Shown one piece after another: positions 36,411-43,103 of a DNA stretch of 43,309 nucleotides (the first letter of the stretch is position 1; each line of letters starts with the position of its first letter). The notes beneath the pieces are model-generated. The model worked only from the letters and a program-made list of their open reading frames with translations. It did no database searches and was not told the origin of the DNA. The position numbers were made by a program, and so were the translations under genes. This stretch comes from a virus: the IMG/VR virus record IMGVR_UViG_3300028392_001847, positions 1 through 43,309 of that record; one strand, given 5' to 3'.

Positions 36411-37187
36411 ATGCAGAAAACTTATCGTAGCATTTTTATTTCTGACGTACACCTTGGCACACGTGACTCACAAGCTGCCAAGCTCAACAACTTTCTCAAA
36501 CACAATACATGCGAAACATTATATCTTGTAGGAGATATTATCGATGCATGGAAAATTCAACAAAACAAATGGCGATGGAAACAAAGCCATACAAATGTTG
36601 TTCGCCGTGTACTTGGCCATGCCAAACGTGGCACTAGGGTTGTATACGTGGCTGGAAATCATGACGAATTCCTGCGCCCGATGATACCATATGGTTTTAG
36701 TTTTGGTCTTGTTGAAATACACAATCAAACAGAACACATAGGTGCAGATGGCAAACACTATCTTGTAACACACGGTGATTTGTTTGATGGCATTACTAGA
36801 CTTGCTCCGTGGCTTGCTTTTTTGGGAGACAAGTTATACGATTTAGTATTAGATTGGAACAGTAGATTCAATTGGATACGCCATAAGTTAGGCTTTGGTT
36901 ACTGGAGTCTTAGTAAATATCTCAAGCACAAAGTCAAGAAGGCCTCGGACTTTATGTTTCAATTTGAAAAGAATCTAGCAGGCTATTGTAAAAAGCGCGG
37001 CTTTGACGGTGTTATATGCGGACATATACATCACGCTGAAATAAAAGAAATAGACGGCGTCACATACATGAATGATGGTGACTGGGTTGAAAGTTGTACG
37101 GCCTTGGTTGAACACCACGATGGTAAGTGGGAGATAATCACATGGACACGAGAGAATGACAAAGACGATACTGATAATAACGGATAA
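36411..37187 (+). CDS. plcP: PlcP-like metallophosphoesterase (phospholipase C of lipid renovation)
   Basis: This 258-residue calcineurin-like phosphoesterase has ISDVHLGT (Asp12, His14), LVGDIIDAW, VYVAGNHDEFL, VTHGDLFD, and VICGHIHHAE. The later blocks (NWIRHKLGFGYWSLSKYLKH, MNDGDWVESCTALVEH) match the alphaproteobacterial group long annotated as UDP-2,3-diacylglucosamine hydrolase, several of which are PlcP. PlcP removes the head group of phospholipids to give diacylglycerol during phosphate stress. The next gene, overlapping by 32 nt, is an Agt-like glycosyltransferase, the usual partner. A true LpxH function is less likely because no other lipid A gene is present. Confidence 0.87.
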   Translation: MQKTYRSIFISDVHLGTRDSQAAKLNNFLKHNTCETLYLVGDIIDAWKIQQNKWRWKQSHTNVVRRVLGHAKRGTRVVYVAGNHDEFLRPMIPYGFSFGLVEIHNQTEHIGADGKHYLVTHGDLFDGITRLAPWLAFLGDKLYDLVLDWNSRFNWIRHKLGFGYWSLSKYLKHKVKKASDFMFQFEKNLAGYCKKRGFDGVICGHIHHAEIKEIDGVTYMNDGDWVESCTALVEHHDGKWEIITWTRENDKDDTDNNG

Positions 37188-38154
37188 TCTTAAGGATCAA
37201 ATCAATGGTGTTGTTACGACCTACAAAAATATTGAGATTTGTGCTGTTCGTGACGGTTATAACGTTGTGGTGTTGGATCCCGGGTGGTTCAGCTACATTG
37301 ATTGCCCTGGCTACAACGAAGTCAAGATTGCCTATCCGCGGAACCTGGGCAAGAAGATTGCGGAGATATCTCCGGATTATATCCATGTCGCCACAGAGGG
37401 TCCTCTTGGTCTGTGGGCTAGAGCATATCTTTCATTGGCTGGTGTTCCTCACAATACCGCTTATCATACTAAGTTTCCAGAAGGACTTAAGAAGCTGTTT
37501 GGAATACCTGAGTGGATCACTTGGCGCTTTGTACGCTGGTTTCATAAGCATAGCGGTAAAGTTTTAACCACTACAGACAGTATGGTTCGAGAATTGCAAG
37601 CACATGGGTTTGATGGTGAGGTTATTTCCTGGACTCGTGGTGTTGACCGTGCGATCTTTACTCCCGATCTTAGAGAAGATGCGCCAGCCAAATATTTGTT
37701 ATGTGTCAGCCGCGTGAGTAAAGAAAAGAATTTAGAAAAGTTTTTTGAACTGGACTATCCAGGATACCTAAAGATCATGGTGGGCGATGGTCCCATGCTG
37801 GAAAAGTATAAGAAGCATTATCCAGCAGTGCATTTTACAGGTTTCAAAACTGGCAAAGATTTGGCACGTTACTATGCCAATGCCGAAGTATTTGTATTTC
37901 CCAGCCAGTGGGAAACATTTGGTATTGTTATGATTGAAGCAATGTCTTGCGGTACACCAGTTGCGGCTTTTCCGTGCCAAGGCCCAGAAGATGTAATTGA
38001 TCAAGCTGAAACAGGATTCATGAATGAAAATTTAGAGGATGCTGTTACTGCTTGCTTACAACTCAACAGAGATCGTGTTTACAAAGGTAGTCAACGTTGG
38101 TCTTGGGACCGTGCCTGGGATATATTCCGCGACAATTTAATTCCTACTAAATAG
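37156..38154 (+). CDS. agt: Agt-like glycolipid glycosyltransferase (GT4)
   Basis: This 332-residue GT-B enzyme starts MTKTILIITDNLKDQINGVV, the N-terminal lobe with IHVATEGPLGLWARAYLSLA and NTAYHTKFPEGLKKLFG, then WTRGVDRAIFTPD and the C-terminal lobe donor site LLCVSRVSKEKNLEKF, MVGDGPMLEKYKK, and FPSQWETFGIVMIEAMSCGT (EX7E type). This pattern fits the GT4 enzymes that transfer sugar to diacylglycerol (Agt, SQD2-like). With PlcP it would convert phospholipid into glycolipid, releasing phosphate. The donor sugar cannot be told. It lies in the same transcript as plcP. Confidence 0.87.
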   Translation: MTKTILIITDNLKDQINGVVTTYKNIEICAVRDGYNVVVLDPGWFSYIDCPGYNEVKIAYPRNLGKKIAEISPDYIHVATEGPLGLWARAYLSLAGVPHNTAYHTKFPEGLKKLFGIPEWITWRFVRWFHKHSGKVLTTTDSMVRELQAHGFDGEVISWTRGVDRAIFTPDLREDAPAKYLLCVSRVSKEKNLEKFFELDYPGYLKIMVGDGPMLEKYKKHYPAVHFTGFKTGKDLARYYANAEVFVFPSQWETFGIVMIEAMSCGTPVAAFPCQGPEDVIDQAETGFMNENLEDAVTACLQLNRDRVYKGSQRWSWDRAWDIFRDNLIPTK

Positions 38155-38177
38155 TAGTAGTTAATGAGAGGACACAC

Positions 38178-38321
38178 ATGGGCATACTAGAAGTAGTAGT
38201 ATACGGATTCTTCACAGCATTTGGTTGGTGGGGTGCAAATCACTACGTAATTGAACCCTATTTTCCGCAGCCAATTGAGCGTAAAGAAGAATCAAAAAAT
38301 GAACGATCCAAAGAAAAATAA
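38178..38321 (+). CDS. Small membrane protein (47 aa)
   Basis: MGILEVVVYGFFTAFGWWGA then NHYVIEPYFPQPIERKEESK and NERSKEK. One N-terminal hydrophobic helix (about 3-20) with Trp/Gly is followed by a Pro-rich linker and a basic/acidic tail. A GAGAGG SD lies 8 nt upstream. It follows agt by 23 nt and overlaps the next small gene by 23 nt. Such small spans are common in phage membrane units. Not recognised. Confidence 0.65.
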   Translation: MGILEVVVYGFFTAFGWWGANHYVIEPYFPQPIERKEESKNERSKEK

Positions 38322-38418
38322 GTGGATTGAACTCTACGAACGAATCGTCGATAATATATTAAGAGTCCTGTGGCTAATTTTATTAGTCACATGGATTATA
38401 ACAGAACACAAGCTGTAA
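38299..38418 (+). CDS. Small membrane protein (39 aa)
   Basis: MNDPKKNKWIELYERIVDNI then LRVLWLILLVTWIITEHKL. A charged, amphipathic N-terminal half leads into one membrane helix (about 22-36). It starts inside the preceding small gene (23-nt overlap in another frame) and ends 1 nt before the next gene. Together with its upstream partner it may form a two-component small membrane unit downstream of plcP-agt. Function unknown. Confidence 0.6.
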   Translation: MNDPKKNKWIELYERIVDNILRVLWLILLVTWIITEHKL

Positions 38419-38419
38419 C

Positions 38420-39055
38420 ATGAAACCCACAATTGCTCTTTTCCTGTATGATCCTAAATGTAGCGTACAGTCGGGCAATGGAGTCATTCACGCATTACAA
38501 GACTATTACAATTTTAAAATTTTCAGCATTAACGAACTGGAAGACACCTTCTTTGACGATGTAGATATCGTAGCTGTGCCAGGCGGATTCGGAGATGCTG
38601 GATCATTTGATCGAGCATTTAAACACAACAAACAACGTATTAAAAACTTTGTCCGTGACGGCGGCAAATACTTGGGTATTTGTATGGGTGCTTACTGGGC
38701 TGGCAAGCACTACTTTGATATATTAAATAATGTAGATGCTGTACAGTATATAACACGACCAAATACAGACACAAGGAGACCACATGCTAAAGATATCAAA
38801 ATTAAATGGAATAACCTTGATACAACAATGTTTTTTTACGATGGTTGTGCTTTGGTTGGTAACGGTCAGTACGATCGAATCTCTACATACGCGAATGGCG
38901 ATTCAATGGCAATCATTCAGGAAAACATAGGATTAATAGGTGCCCATCCAGAGGCTGAACCTTTCTGGTATGACGGTTATACTTGGATGCGGGGAAAATA
39001 TGCCAGCAAGCATGATTTACTTTTAGACTTTGTTGACCAGCTAAATAGTGTATGA
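38420..39055 (+). CDS. Glutamine-amidotransferase-like protein (BPL_N type)
   Basis: This 211-residue class I amidotransferase-fold protein has VDIVAVPGGFGDAGSFDRAF (about 48-67), the nucleophile elbow KYLGICMGAYWAG (Cys near 90) and a late IGAHPEAEPFWYDGY with His. The order matches the BPL_N family, fused in some organisms to biotin-protein ligase, whose role is unclear. A glutamine-hydrolysing partner subunit is absent, so it may be a hydrolase or peptidase-like enzyme on an unknown substrate. It overlaps the GH19-like gene by ATGA. Confidence 0.8.
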   Translation: MKPTIALFLYDPKCSVQSGNGVIHALQDYYNFKIFSINELEDTFFDDVDIVAVPGGFGDAGSFDRAFKHNKQRIKNFVRDGGKYLGICMGAYWAGKHYFDILNNVDAVQYITRPNTDTRRPHAKDIKIKWNNLDTTMFFYDGCALVGNGQYDRISTYANGDSMAIIQENIGLIGAHPEAEPFWYDGYTWMRGKYASKHDLLLDFVDQLNSV

Positions 39056-39843
39056 GACTAAAAGAATTTGCGTCTATGACGTCACTATCAATAGATACAC
39101 CTACTCCCGCACTTGCACAAGATCCGTTAGGCAGTATATTAGAACGAACAGCCAAAGCCGCAGGTATAATGGGAGTAGAATTAGCACAGTTGTTAGGCCA
39201 GTGTCACGTAGAGACTATAGGATATCAAACTCTTAAAGAATTGCCAAACAAGTGGCAAAAACATTATGAGCCGCCTAGCAAGACAGCTTCTATGCTAGGT
39301 AATACTGAACGAGGTGATGGACAAAAATTCTTAGGGCGTGGGTTTATTCAGGTAACCGGTCGGTATAACTATCAACAGTTTGCACAGAATTCAGGTATAG
39401 ATGTAGTAAGCCATCCCGAGTTATTAGAAAAACCAGATACAGCGGCTAAGGCTACTGTAGATTTTTGGTTAAATCGTATACGTCCAAATGTAAAAGATTT
39501 TACAAAAACTGATCAAGTAACCAAGATTATTAATCATGCTAAGAAGCATGCTAGCGAACGTAAATCAGCATTTACTCAATATGCTAGTAAATTACCAGAT
39601 AAATTGCGCCCGGATACAAAATTAGCACAGTCAACTACTAAACAGCAGGGCCAAGGGGCAAATCCAGCACCTAAGCAAAAACTAACAAATCCAGTGCCGA
39701 CTAAACCAACAGCACCAACTAAACCAATACTGCCTCAAGATTTAGCAAAAGTACAACAGCAGGCAATCAAATCAATGCCTGCACTACAAACAGGTGGCGA
39801 TGGCCTAGATGCTATGTTGAAACTCAAAGGGTTAAGTAACTAA
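39052..39843 (+). CDS. GH19-like peptidoglycan hydrolase with Pro-rich tail
   Basis: This 263-residue protein has a GH19/lysozyme-like domain at about 25-165: ELAQLLGQCHVETIGYQTLK with the first catalytic Glu, then GDGQKFLGRGFIQVTGRYNY, the classic F-x-GRG-x(I/L)-QxTGR motif, and a following helical part. Residues about 195-240 are Gln/Pro/Thr/Lys-rich, and the C-terminus is a short helix. GH19 enzymes cleave chitin or peptidoglycan glycans; in phages they act at entry or lysis. The opening MRLKEFAS resembles N-termini of internal phage proteins, so it may be virion-associated. It ends tail-to-tail with the desaturase gene, one base apart, without a clear terminator. Confidence 0.85.
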   Translation: MRLKEFASMTSLSIDTPTPALAQDPLGSILERTAKAAGIMGVELAQLLGQCHVETIGYQTLKELPNKWQKHYEPPSKTASMLGNTERGDGQKFLGRGFIQVTGRYNYQQFAQNSGIDVVSHPELLEKPDTAAKATVDFWLNRIRPNVKDFTKTDQVTKIINHAKKHASERKSAFTQYASKLPDKLRPDTKLAQSTTKQQGQGANPAPKQKLTNPVPTKPTAPTKPILPQDLAKVQQQAIKSMPALQTGGDGLDAMLKLKGLSN

Positions 39844-39844
39844 T

Positions 39845-40561
39845 TTATATTAGATCGGTTCTTACGATACTAGCAAGTCCTAGTAGGCTAAACACTCTTA
39901 GCCATGCATATCCTAAGTCAAACTCAAACCACTTGCGACTAAGTTTAACACTAGCCGGCGACAAGTGATGATTATTATGCAGTTCCTCACCGCCAACCAC
40001 AATTCCCCATGGAACTAAATTAGTACTCTTATCACGAGACTCACCATTGCGATATCCTAGCCAATGACCTAGCCCGTTGATAACTCCGGCGGCCCAGAAA
40101 GGGATCCATATCATTTGTACACCCCACACTACTAGGCCCCACGGTCCAAAGAACAGGCAGTCTATGACCAGCATTAGAAGAATACCGAGGCGGCTATGGG
40201 GTGTATAAATGACACGTTCTATCCAATCGTCAGGAGTACCTACTCCAAACTTGTTGATCATGTCTTTGTCTTTGCTGGCATCATGATACAGGCCTGCACC
40301 TTTAAAGAACACACGAGTAATGCCATAAACATGCGGCGAGTGCGGATCGCCTTCTTTATCGCTAAATGCGTGATGTTTACGATGTATTGCCACCCATTGT
40401 TTAGTGACCATCCCAGTTGTTAGCCATAACCAGCTTCGCATGAAATGTTCTAGCACTGGATGGAATTTTATTCCTCTATGAGCTTGGCCTCGATGCAAAA
40501 ACAAAGTCACACATACTATCGTGATATGTGTGACTACCAGAGTGTATAAAATTATATCCAT
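39845..40561 (-). CDS. Fatty-acid desaturase (delta-9 acyl-CoA/acyl-lipid type)
   Basis: This 238-residue membrane protein has the three His boxes of the membrane diiron desaturases: HRGQAH (23-28), HRKHH (60-64) and HNNHH (near 195), between hydrophobic segments at about 5-22, 38-55, 125-150 and 155-170. The spacing fits the delta-9-type front-end-free desaturases. It would introduce a double bond into host acyl chains, raising membrane fluidity. It is shorter than many bacterial homologues (about 280-300). Its position next to the lipid genes plcP and agt (opposite strand) suggests coordinated membrane remodelling. It needs an electron donor such as ferredoxin. Confidence 0.92.
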   Translation of the reverse strand: MDIILYTLVVTHITIVCVTLFLHRGQAHRGIKFHPVLEHFMRSWLWLTTGMVTKQWVAIHRKHHAFSDKEGDPHSPHVYGITRVFFKGAGLYHDASKDKDMINKFGVGTPDDWIERVIYTPHSRLGILLMLVIDCLFFGPWGLVVWGVQMIWIPFWAAGVINGLGHWLGYRNGESRDKSTNLVPWGIVVGGEELHNNHHLSPASVKLSRKWFEFDLGYAWLRVFSLLGLASIVRTDLI

Positions 40562-40749
40562 TAGGCGTATGTTGCCGTAGCATTCACTGAAGACGCATGT
40601 AATAATTCACCACTTTCACTATATACTTTAGAAGAATGGGCTGTCCCATCATCTGCACTTTTAATTGCTTCTTCTAAGCTATCAAAGATGTGTTCTATAG
40701 TAGTAAGAACTCCAGCTTTCCAGTAGTGTTTTCTAACTCTGTGAGACAT
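40561..40749 (-). CDS. Small paralogous protein, copy A (62 aa)
   Basis: MSHRVRKHYWKAGVLTTIEH then IFDSLEEAIKSADDGTAHSS and KVYSESGELLHASS... It shares layout and residues with the next upstream gene: a basic start, W-x-(A/N)-G-(V/I)-L-x-T-(V/I)-EH-x-FD-(S/T)-L-xEA, then AH-x-x-KVY-x-ES. It overlaps the desaturase start by one base. A short alpha/beta protein, possibly a dimerising adaptor. No known family. Confidence 0.72.
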   Translation of the reverse strand: MSHRVRKHYWKAGVLTTIEHIFDSLEEAIKSADDGTAHSSKVYSESGELLHASSVNATATYA

Positions 40750-40753
40750 CTTA

Positions 40754-40966
40754 TTAGGCGTATGTTTCTCTAATATTGCTTTGATCTACAACTAATTCAG
40801 TAGAATGTGAAAATACCATTTCACTGCTTTCGTTATAGACTTTTACAGTATGTGCATTGCTACTTTTTGCATGATCTAATGCTTCTGCTAGTGTGTCAAA
40901 AAAGTGCTCAACAGTTTTAAGAATTCCGTTGTGCCAGTGGTGTTTTTTTACGTGGTGTTTTGTCAT
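40754..40966 (-). CDS. Small paralogous protein, copy B (70 aa)
   Basis: MTKHHVKKHHWHNGILKTVE then HFFDTLAEALDHAKSSNAHT and VKVYNESSEMVFSH... This is a tandem paralogue of the gene at 40561-40749, with a His-rich N-terminus (HHVKKHHWH) and a longer C-terminal tail, and both end in TYA. The two are 4 nt apart, showing recent local duplication and divergence. Function unknown; the shared AH-x-x-KVY-x-ES strand may form a small ligand- or protein-binding surface. Confidence 0.72.
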   Translation of the reverse strand: MTKHHVKKHHWHNGILKTVEHFFDTLAEALDHAKSSNAHTVKVYNESSEMVFSHSTELVVDQSNIRETYA

Positions 40967-40975
40967 GATATTATC

Positions 40976-42028
40976 CTATTGGAAGTATTTAGTCCACAGT
41001 TTTGCAGTGTTATCTGTATAATGGGTCAATGCATATTGGTGAGTTTGCACGTTAAGCTCTGAATACTGATAGCTTAAATGTAATTTTTTAATAATATCTC
41101 TACTACTATTAGGATCCGCACTAAATTCTGGAATAGCCCAAGGAATCTCATCACTATTGCCAATCAATGGTATTCCTTGACTAATCAAATCGGCGCCCAC
41201 GATATTAAATGTTTCGCTCAAATTACACTGTAAGCCAATGTCCATTTCGGCACACAATTCTAAAAATTTATCTCGGGGTCGCCACAGGTGGTTGACCATC
41301 TCGTGTCCTAGTCCGTGAATTTGTTGGAACAAACTTTTTAAATTTTTAATAACCGGGCCACCCTGCATTTCAATGCGTCCTGCATTTACATGGAATCTTA
41401 ATTTTTTTCCTATCTCGTTAGCAAATCCTATAGCTGCCACTGCCTGTAGCACATGATTTTTCAGTGGGCGTATTGCACCAAAACAGCTGATGTCTATAGT
41501 GTCTTTATCTTTGTTTAATTTTTTACTAACATATGCTTGTGGATAATAATTAGGCAAGTAGATTACTTTCTCACTAGTTTGTTCATCAGTCCAACCGTTA
41601 CGATGTTGTAGATAAATTTTAATATCTTCCATCATGCGGGGAGCATTGATAGCAAGTATAATATTTTTAAATCCCGAGTAATCACCAATCCAATCCATAG
41701 CCATGCTTTCGCCTGCTAGAAATGGCATTTCACTATGCACACGAATTACCCATTTAACATTGGGATGTAGTTTTTGTAAAATTGCAAACTTTTGTGGAAT
41801 GACCCAAATTGCTTCTATGATACAGTGGGTGGGGCGATGTAGGGTCACATACTTGTCAATACGATTATAGTCTTCAACTACTTCAAGATGACTTTCTACG
41901 CCATGGTCTACTAACATATCGTTCATAAACTTGGCACTGTTGTACAGACCTGTACTCAAGCCAACGTGTGTGTGTACTTTTGCATCAAAATCAGGACGAC
42001 GCTTTAGGATGAATAGGACTTTTGCCAT
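40976..42028 (-). CDS. Glycosyltransferase-like protein (GT-B/GT4-type)
   Basis: This 350-residue protein starts MAKVLFILKRRPDF and continues with a GT-B-like N-lobe (LYNSAKFMNDMLVDHGVESH, then IIEAIWVIP). The C-lobe contains ISCFGAIRPLKNHVLQAVAA, LCAEMDIGLQCNLSETFNIV (a match to the C-terminal SESFN-type donor region) and GADLISQGIPLIGNSDEIPW. It lacks a signal peptide. T4-like marine phages carry similar enzymes of unknown acceptor; DNA, virion protein or host glycan modification are possible. It has a minus-strand late motif and 24-nt palindrome just upstream. Confidence 0.8.
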   Translation of the reverse strand: MAKVLFILKRRPDFDAKVHTHVGLSTGLYNSAKFMNDMLVDHGVESHLEVVEDYNRIDKYVTLHRPTHCIIEAIWVIPQKFAILQKLHPNVKWVIRVHSEMPFLAGESMAMDWIGDYSGFKNIILAINAPRMMEDIKIYLQHRNGWTDEQTSEKVIYLPNYYPQAYVSKKLNKDKDTIDISCFGAIRPLKNHVLQAVAAIGFANEIGKKLRFHVNAGRIEMQGGPVIKNLKSLFQQIHGLGHEMVNHLWRPRDKFLELCAEMDIGLQCNLSETFNIVGADLISQGIPLIGNSDEIPWAIPEFSADPNSSRDIIKKLHLSYQYSELNVQTHQYALTHYTDNTAKLWTKYFQ

Positions 42029-42059
42029 GTTTACTCGCTACAGTTAGTGTTAGTACGAG

Positions 42060-42065
42060 TATTTA
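42060..42065 (-). promoter_or_regulatory. Late promoter motif for the glycosyltransferase operon
   Basis: AGATAAATACTCG on the minus strand, 31 nt before the start at 42028. The upstream side touches the palindrome at 42065-42088. Confidence 0.55.
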
Positions 42066-42088
42066 TCTTTATATGCGCATATAAAGAT
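42065..42088. promoter_or_regulatory. 24-bp perfect palindrome, operator-like
   Basis: CTTTATATGC meets GCATATAAAG with two more matched bases on each side, giving 12-bp half-sites with no spacer. It lies directly upstream of a late motif, so it could bind a dimeric regulator or extrude a hairpin. Confidence 0.65.
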
Positions 42089-42110
42089 TGCAATTATATT
42101 AAAGCTCACT

Positions 42111-42186
42111 TTAGGATTCCCGGTAGCGAATCGGGCCGTCCAAGGCAGCAGCCGCCTACACCTTCGGTAACTGAATACCGGTCCTA
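42111..42186. ncRNA. Candidate structured RNA element (76 nt)
   Basis: Ends pair as TTAGGA/TCCTAA and CCGGT/ACCGG, enclosing two or three inner hairpins (AGGC/GCCT at the centre, ACC/GGT, CCCG/CGGG). It is GC-rich against the surrounding A/T-rich intergenic DNA. The fold resembles a tRNA cloverleaf but lacks T-loop and anticodon-loop consensus on either strand. It sits 3' of the gene at 42194-42784 on the minus strand and could be its terminator-stabilising structure or a small RNA. Confidence 0.4.
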
Positions 42187-42193
42187 AGGGTGT

Positions 42194-42784
42194 TTAGATA
42201 AAGAGGAATACACCTTGTGCCGACAGCAATAAACCTAGTCCAGCAACAAAGAAACTCCCCCAGAACATGCTCATACTAACAGCAAGGATACTTGCTGACA
42301 GCACAACTATGCTTAATTGATATAGTGTACTGGCATAACCAATCCACGGACTTTGTTTCTTGGCGTAATCTCTTTCAGCTTCTAGCTTATGAGCTTTTGC
42401 CATTAATTCTTTTTTACCTTCGCCGGTTGCAGGATCACTTTCATATCGAGCAATTTTAGCCTCGAGTTTAGCAATCTTGCCTGCATCTTTGCGGAACTGT
42501 GCATCATCTAGACTCTGTTCAGCTAGAGTTTGTTTGATTGCCTTAGCTTGATAAAATGCCCAAGTGTCATTGGCCGCAATGGTGTTGTTAAGGGTAATAC
42601 TACTCAATTTGCCGCCGTACCACGAATTAACTGCCAGCAACAGTGCAAATACGGAAATAACCATGCCTGCTTTGTCTTTGAGTTTGGCTTCACGCTCTGA
42701 ACGTGATCCTGCAGGCGGTTTTGGTGCATCTGGATCTTTGGGTTGTTTGGTGATTAAATTCAATACTGAGTCAATTAATGCCAT
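42194..42784 (-). CDS. DUF4337-like membrane protein
   Basis: This 196-residue protein has an N-terminal polar region (PKDPDAPKPPAGSRSEREAK), a first membrane helix at about 40-58, the NDTWAFYQAKAIKQ segment characteristic of the DUF4337 family (about 72-86), a charged coiled-coil helix (about 95-140), and two C-terminal membrane helices at about 148-170 and 174-195. DUF4337 proteins are of unknown function and occur in many bacteria. The leader has a full TATAAATA and a CGGGAGCGAATCGATGG motif, nearly the same as the leader at 29945. Confidence 0.85.
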   Translation of the reverse strand: MALIDSVLNLITKQPKDPDAPKPPAGSRSEREAKLKDKAGMVISVFALLLAVNSWYGGKLSSITLNNTIAANDTWAFYQAKAIKQTLAEQSLDDAQFRKDAGKIAKLEAKIARYESDPATGEGKKELMAKAHKLEAERDYAKKQSPWIGYASTLYQLSIVVLSASILAVSMSMFWGSFFVAGLGLLLSAQGVFLFI

Positions 42785-42810
42785 CGATTCGCTCCCGGAG
42801 TAATATAATA

Positions 42811-42818
42811 TATTTATA
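42811..42818 (-). promoter_or_regulatory. T4-type late promoter (full TATAAATA)
   Basis: ACTATAAATATATT on the minus strand, 26 nt before the start at 42784. CGGGAGCG provides the SD. Confidence 0.6.
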
Positions 42819-42837
42819 GTTTTTTAGCTCGAACAAC

Positions 42838-42871
42838 TTGCTATACTAAATACAAGACACTATAATAGTGT
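42838..42871 (+). promoter_or_regulatory. Sigma70-like promoter with palindrome over the -10
   Basis: TTGCTA, 17-bp spacer, TATAAT (42861-42866). ACACTATAATAGTGT (42857-42871) is a perfect 15-nt palindrome centred on the -10, the same layout as 19100-19114. The csp gene starts at 42891 after an AGGAAAT SD. Confidence 0.78.
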
Positions 42872-42890
42872 TTTAACAGGAAATTAAGTA

Positions 42891-43094
42891 ATGGCAACAG
42901 GTAAAGTAAAATGGTTTAATGAAACCAAAGGTTTTGGATTTATTACTCCAGACGGTGGCGGCGAAGAACTTTTCGCTCACTACTCGGCAATTCAAACATC
43001 AGGATTCAAAGTTCTGCAAGAGAATCAAGCAGTAACGTTTGATGTAGTTCAGGGACAAAAAGGCTTGCAGGCAGCAAATATTCAACCCAAGTAA
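42891..43094 (+). CDS. Cold-shock protein (CspA family)
   Basis: This 67-residue single cold-shock domain has [20 protein letters not shown] with RNP1 (KGFGFI) and ELFAHYSAI as RNP2 (usual VFVHFSAI; Phe to Leu and His-Phe to His-Tyr changes), ending [10 protein letters not shown]. It binds single-stranded RNA or DNA and melts secondary structure. Given the many leader hairpins here, a role in unwinding phage mRNA is plausible. It has its own promoter and lies directly upstream of the tmRNA gene; the stop codon sits in a hairpin (43084-43101). Confidence 0.95.
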   Translation: MATGKVKWFNETKGFGFITPDGGGEELFAHYSAIQTSGFKVLQENQAVTFDVVQGQKGLQAANIQPK

Positions 43095-43103
43095 TTGGGT
43101 TAA

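Noticed and set aside
36411-37187. LpxH (lipid A synthesis) as the function of the phosphoesterase
   Set aside because: The C-terminal blocks and the overlapping glycosyltransferase fit PlcP better, and no other lipid A gene is near. It is kept only as an alternative.
42111-42186. A tRNA gene
   Set aside because: Ends pair like an acceptor stem, but neither strand has a proper T-loop or an anticodon loop with U33, and stem lengths are wrong.
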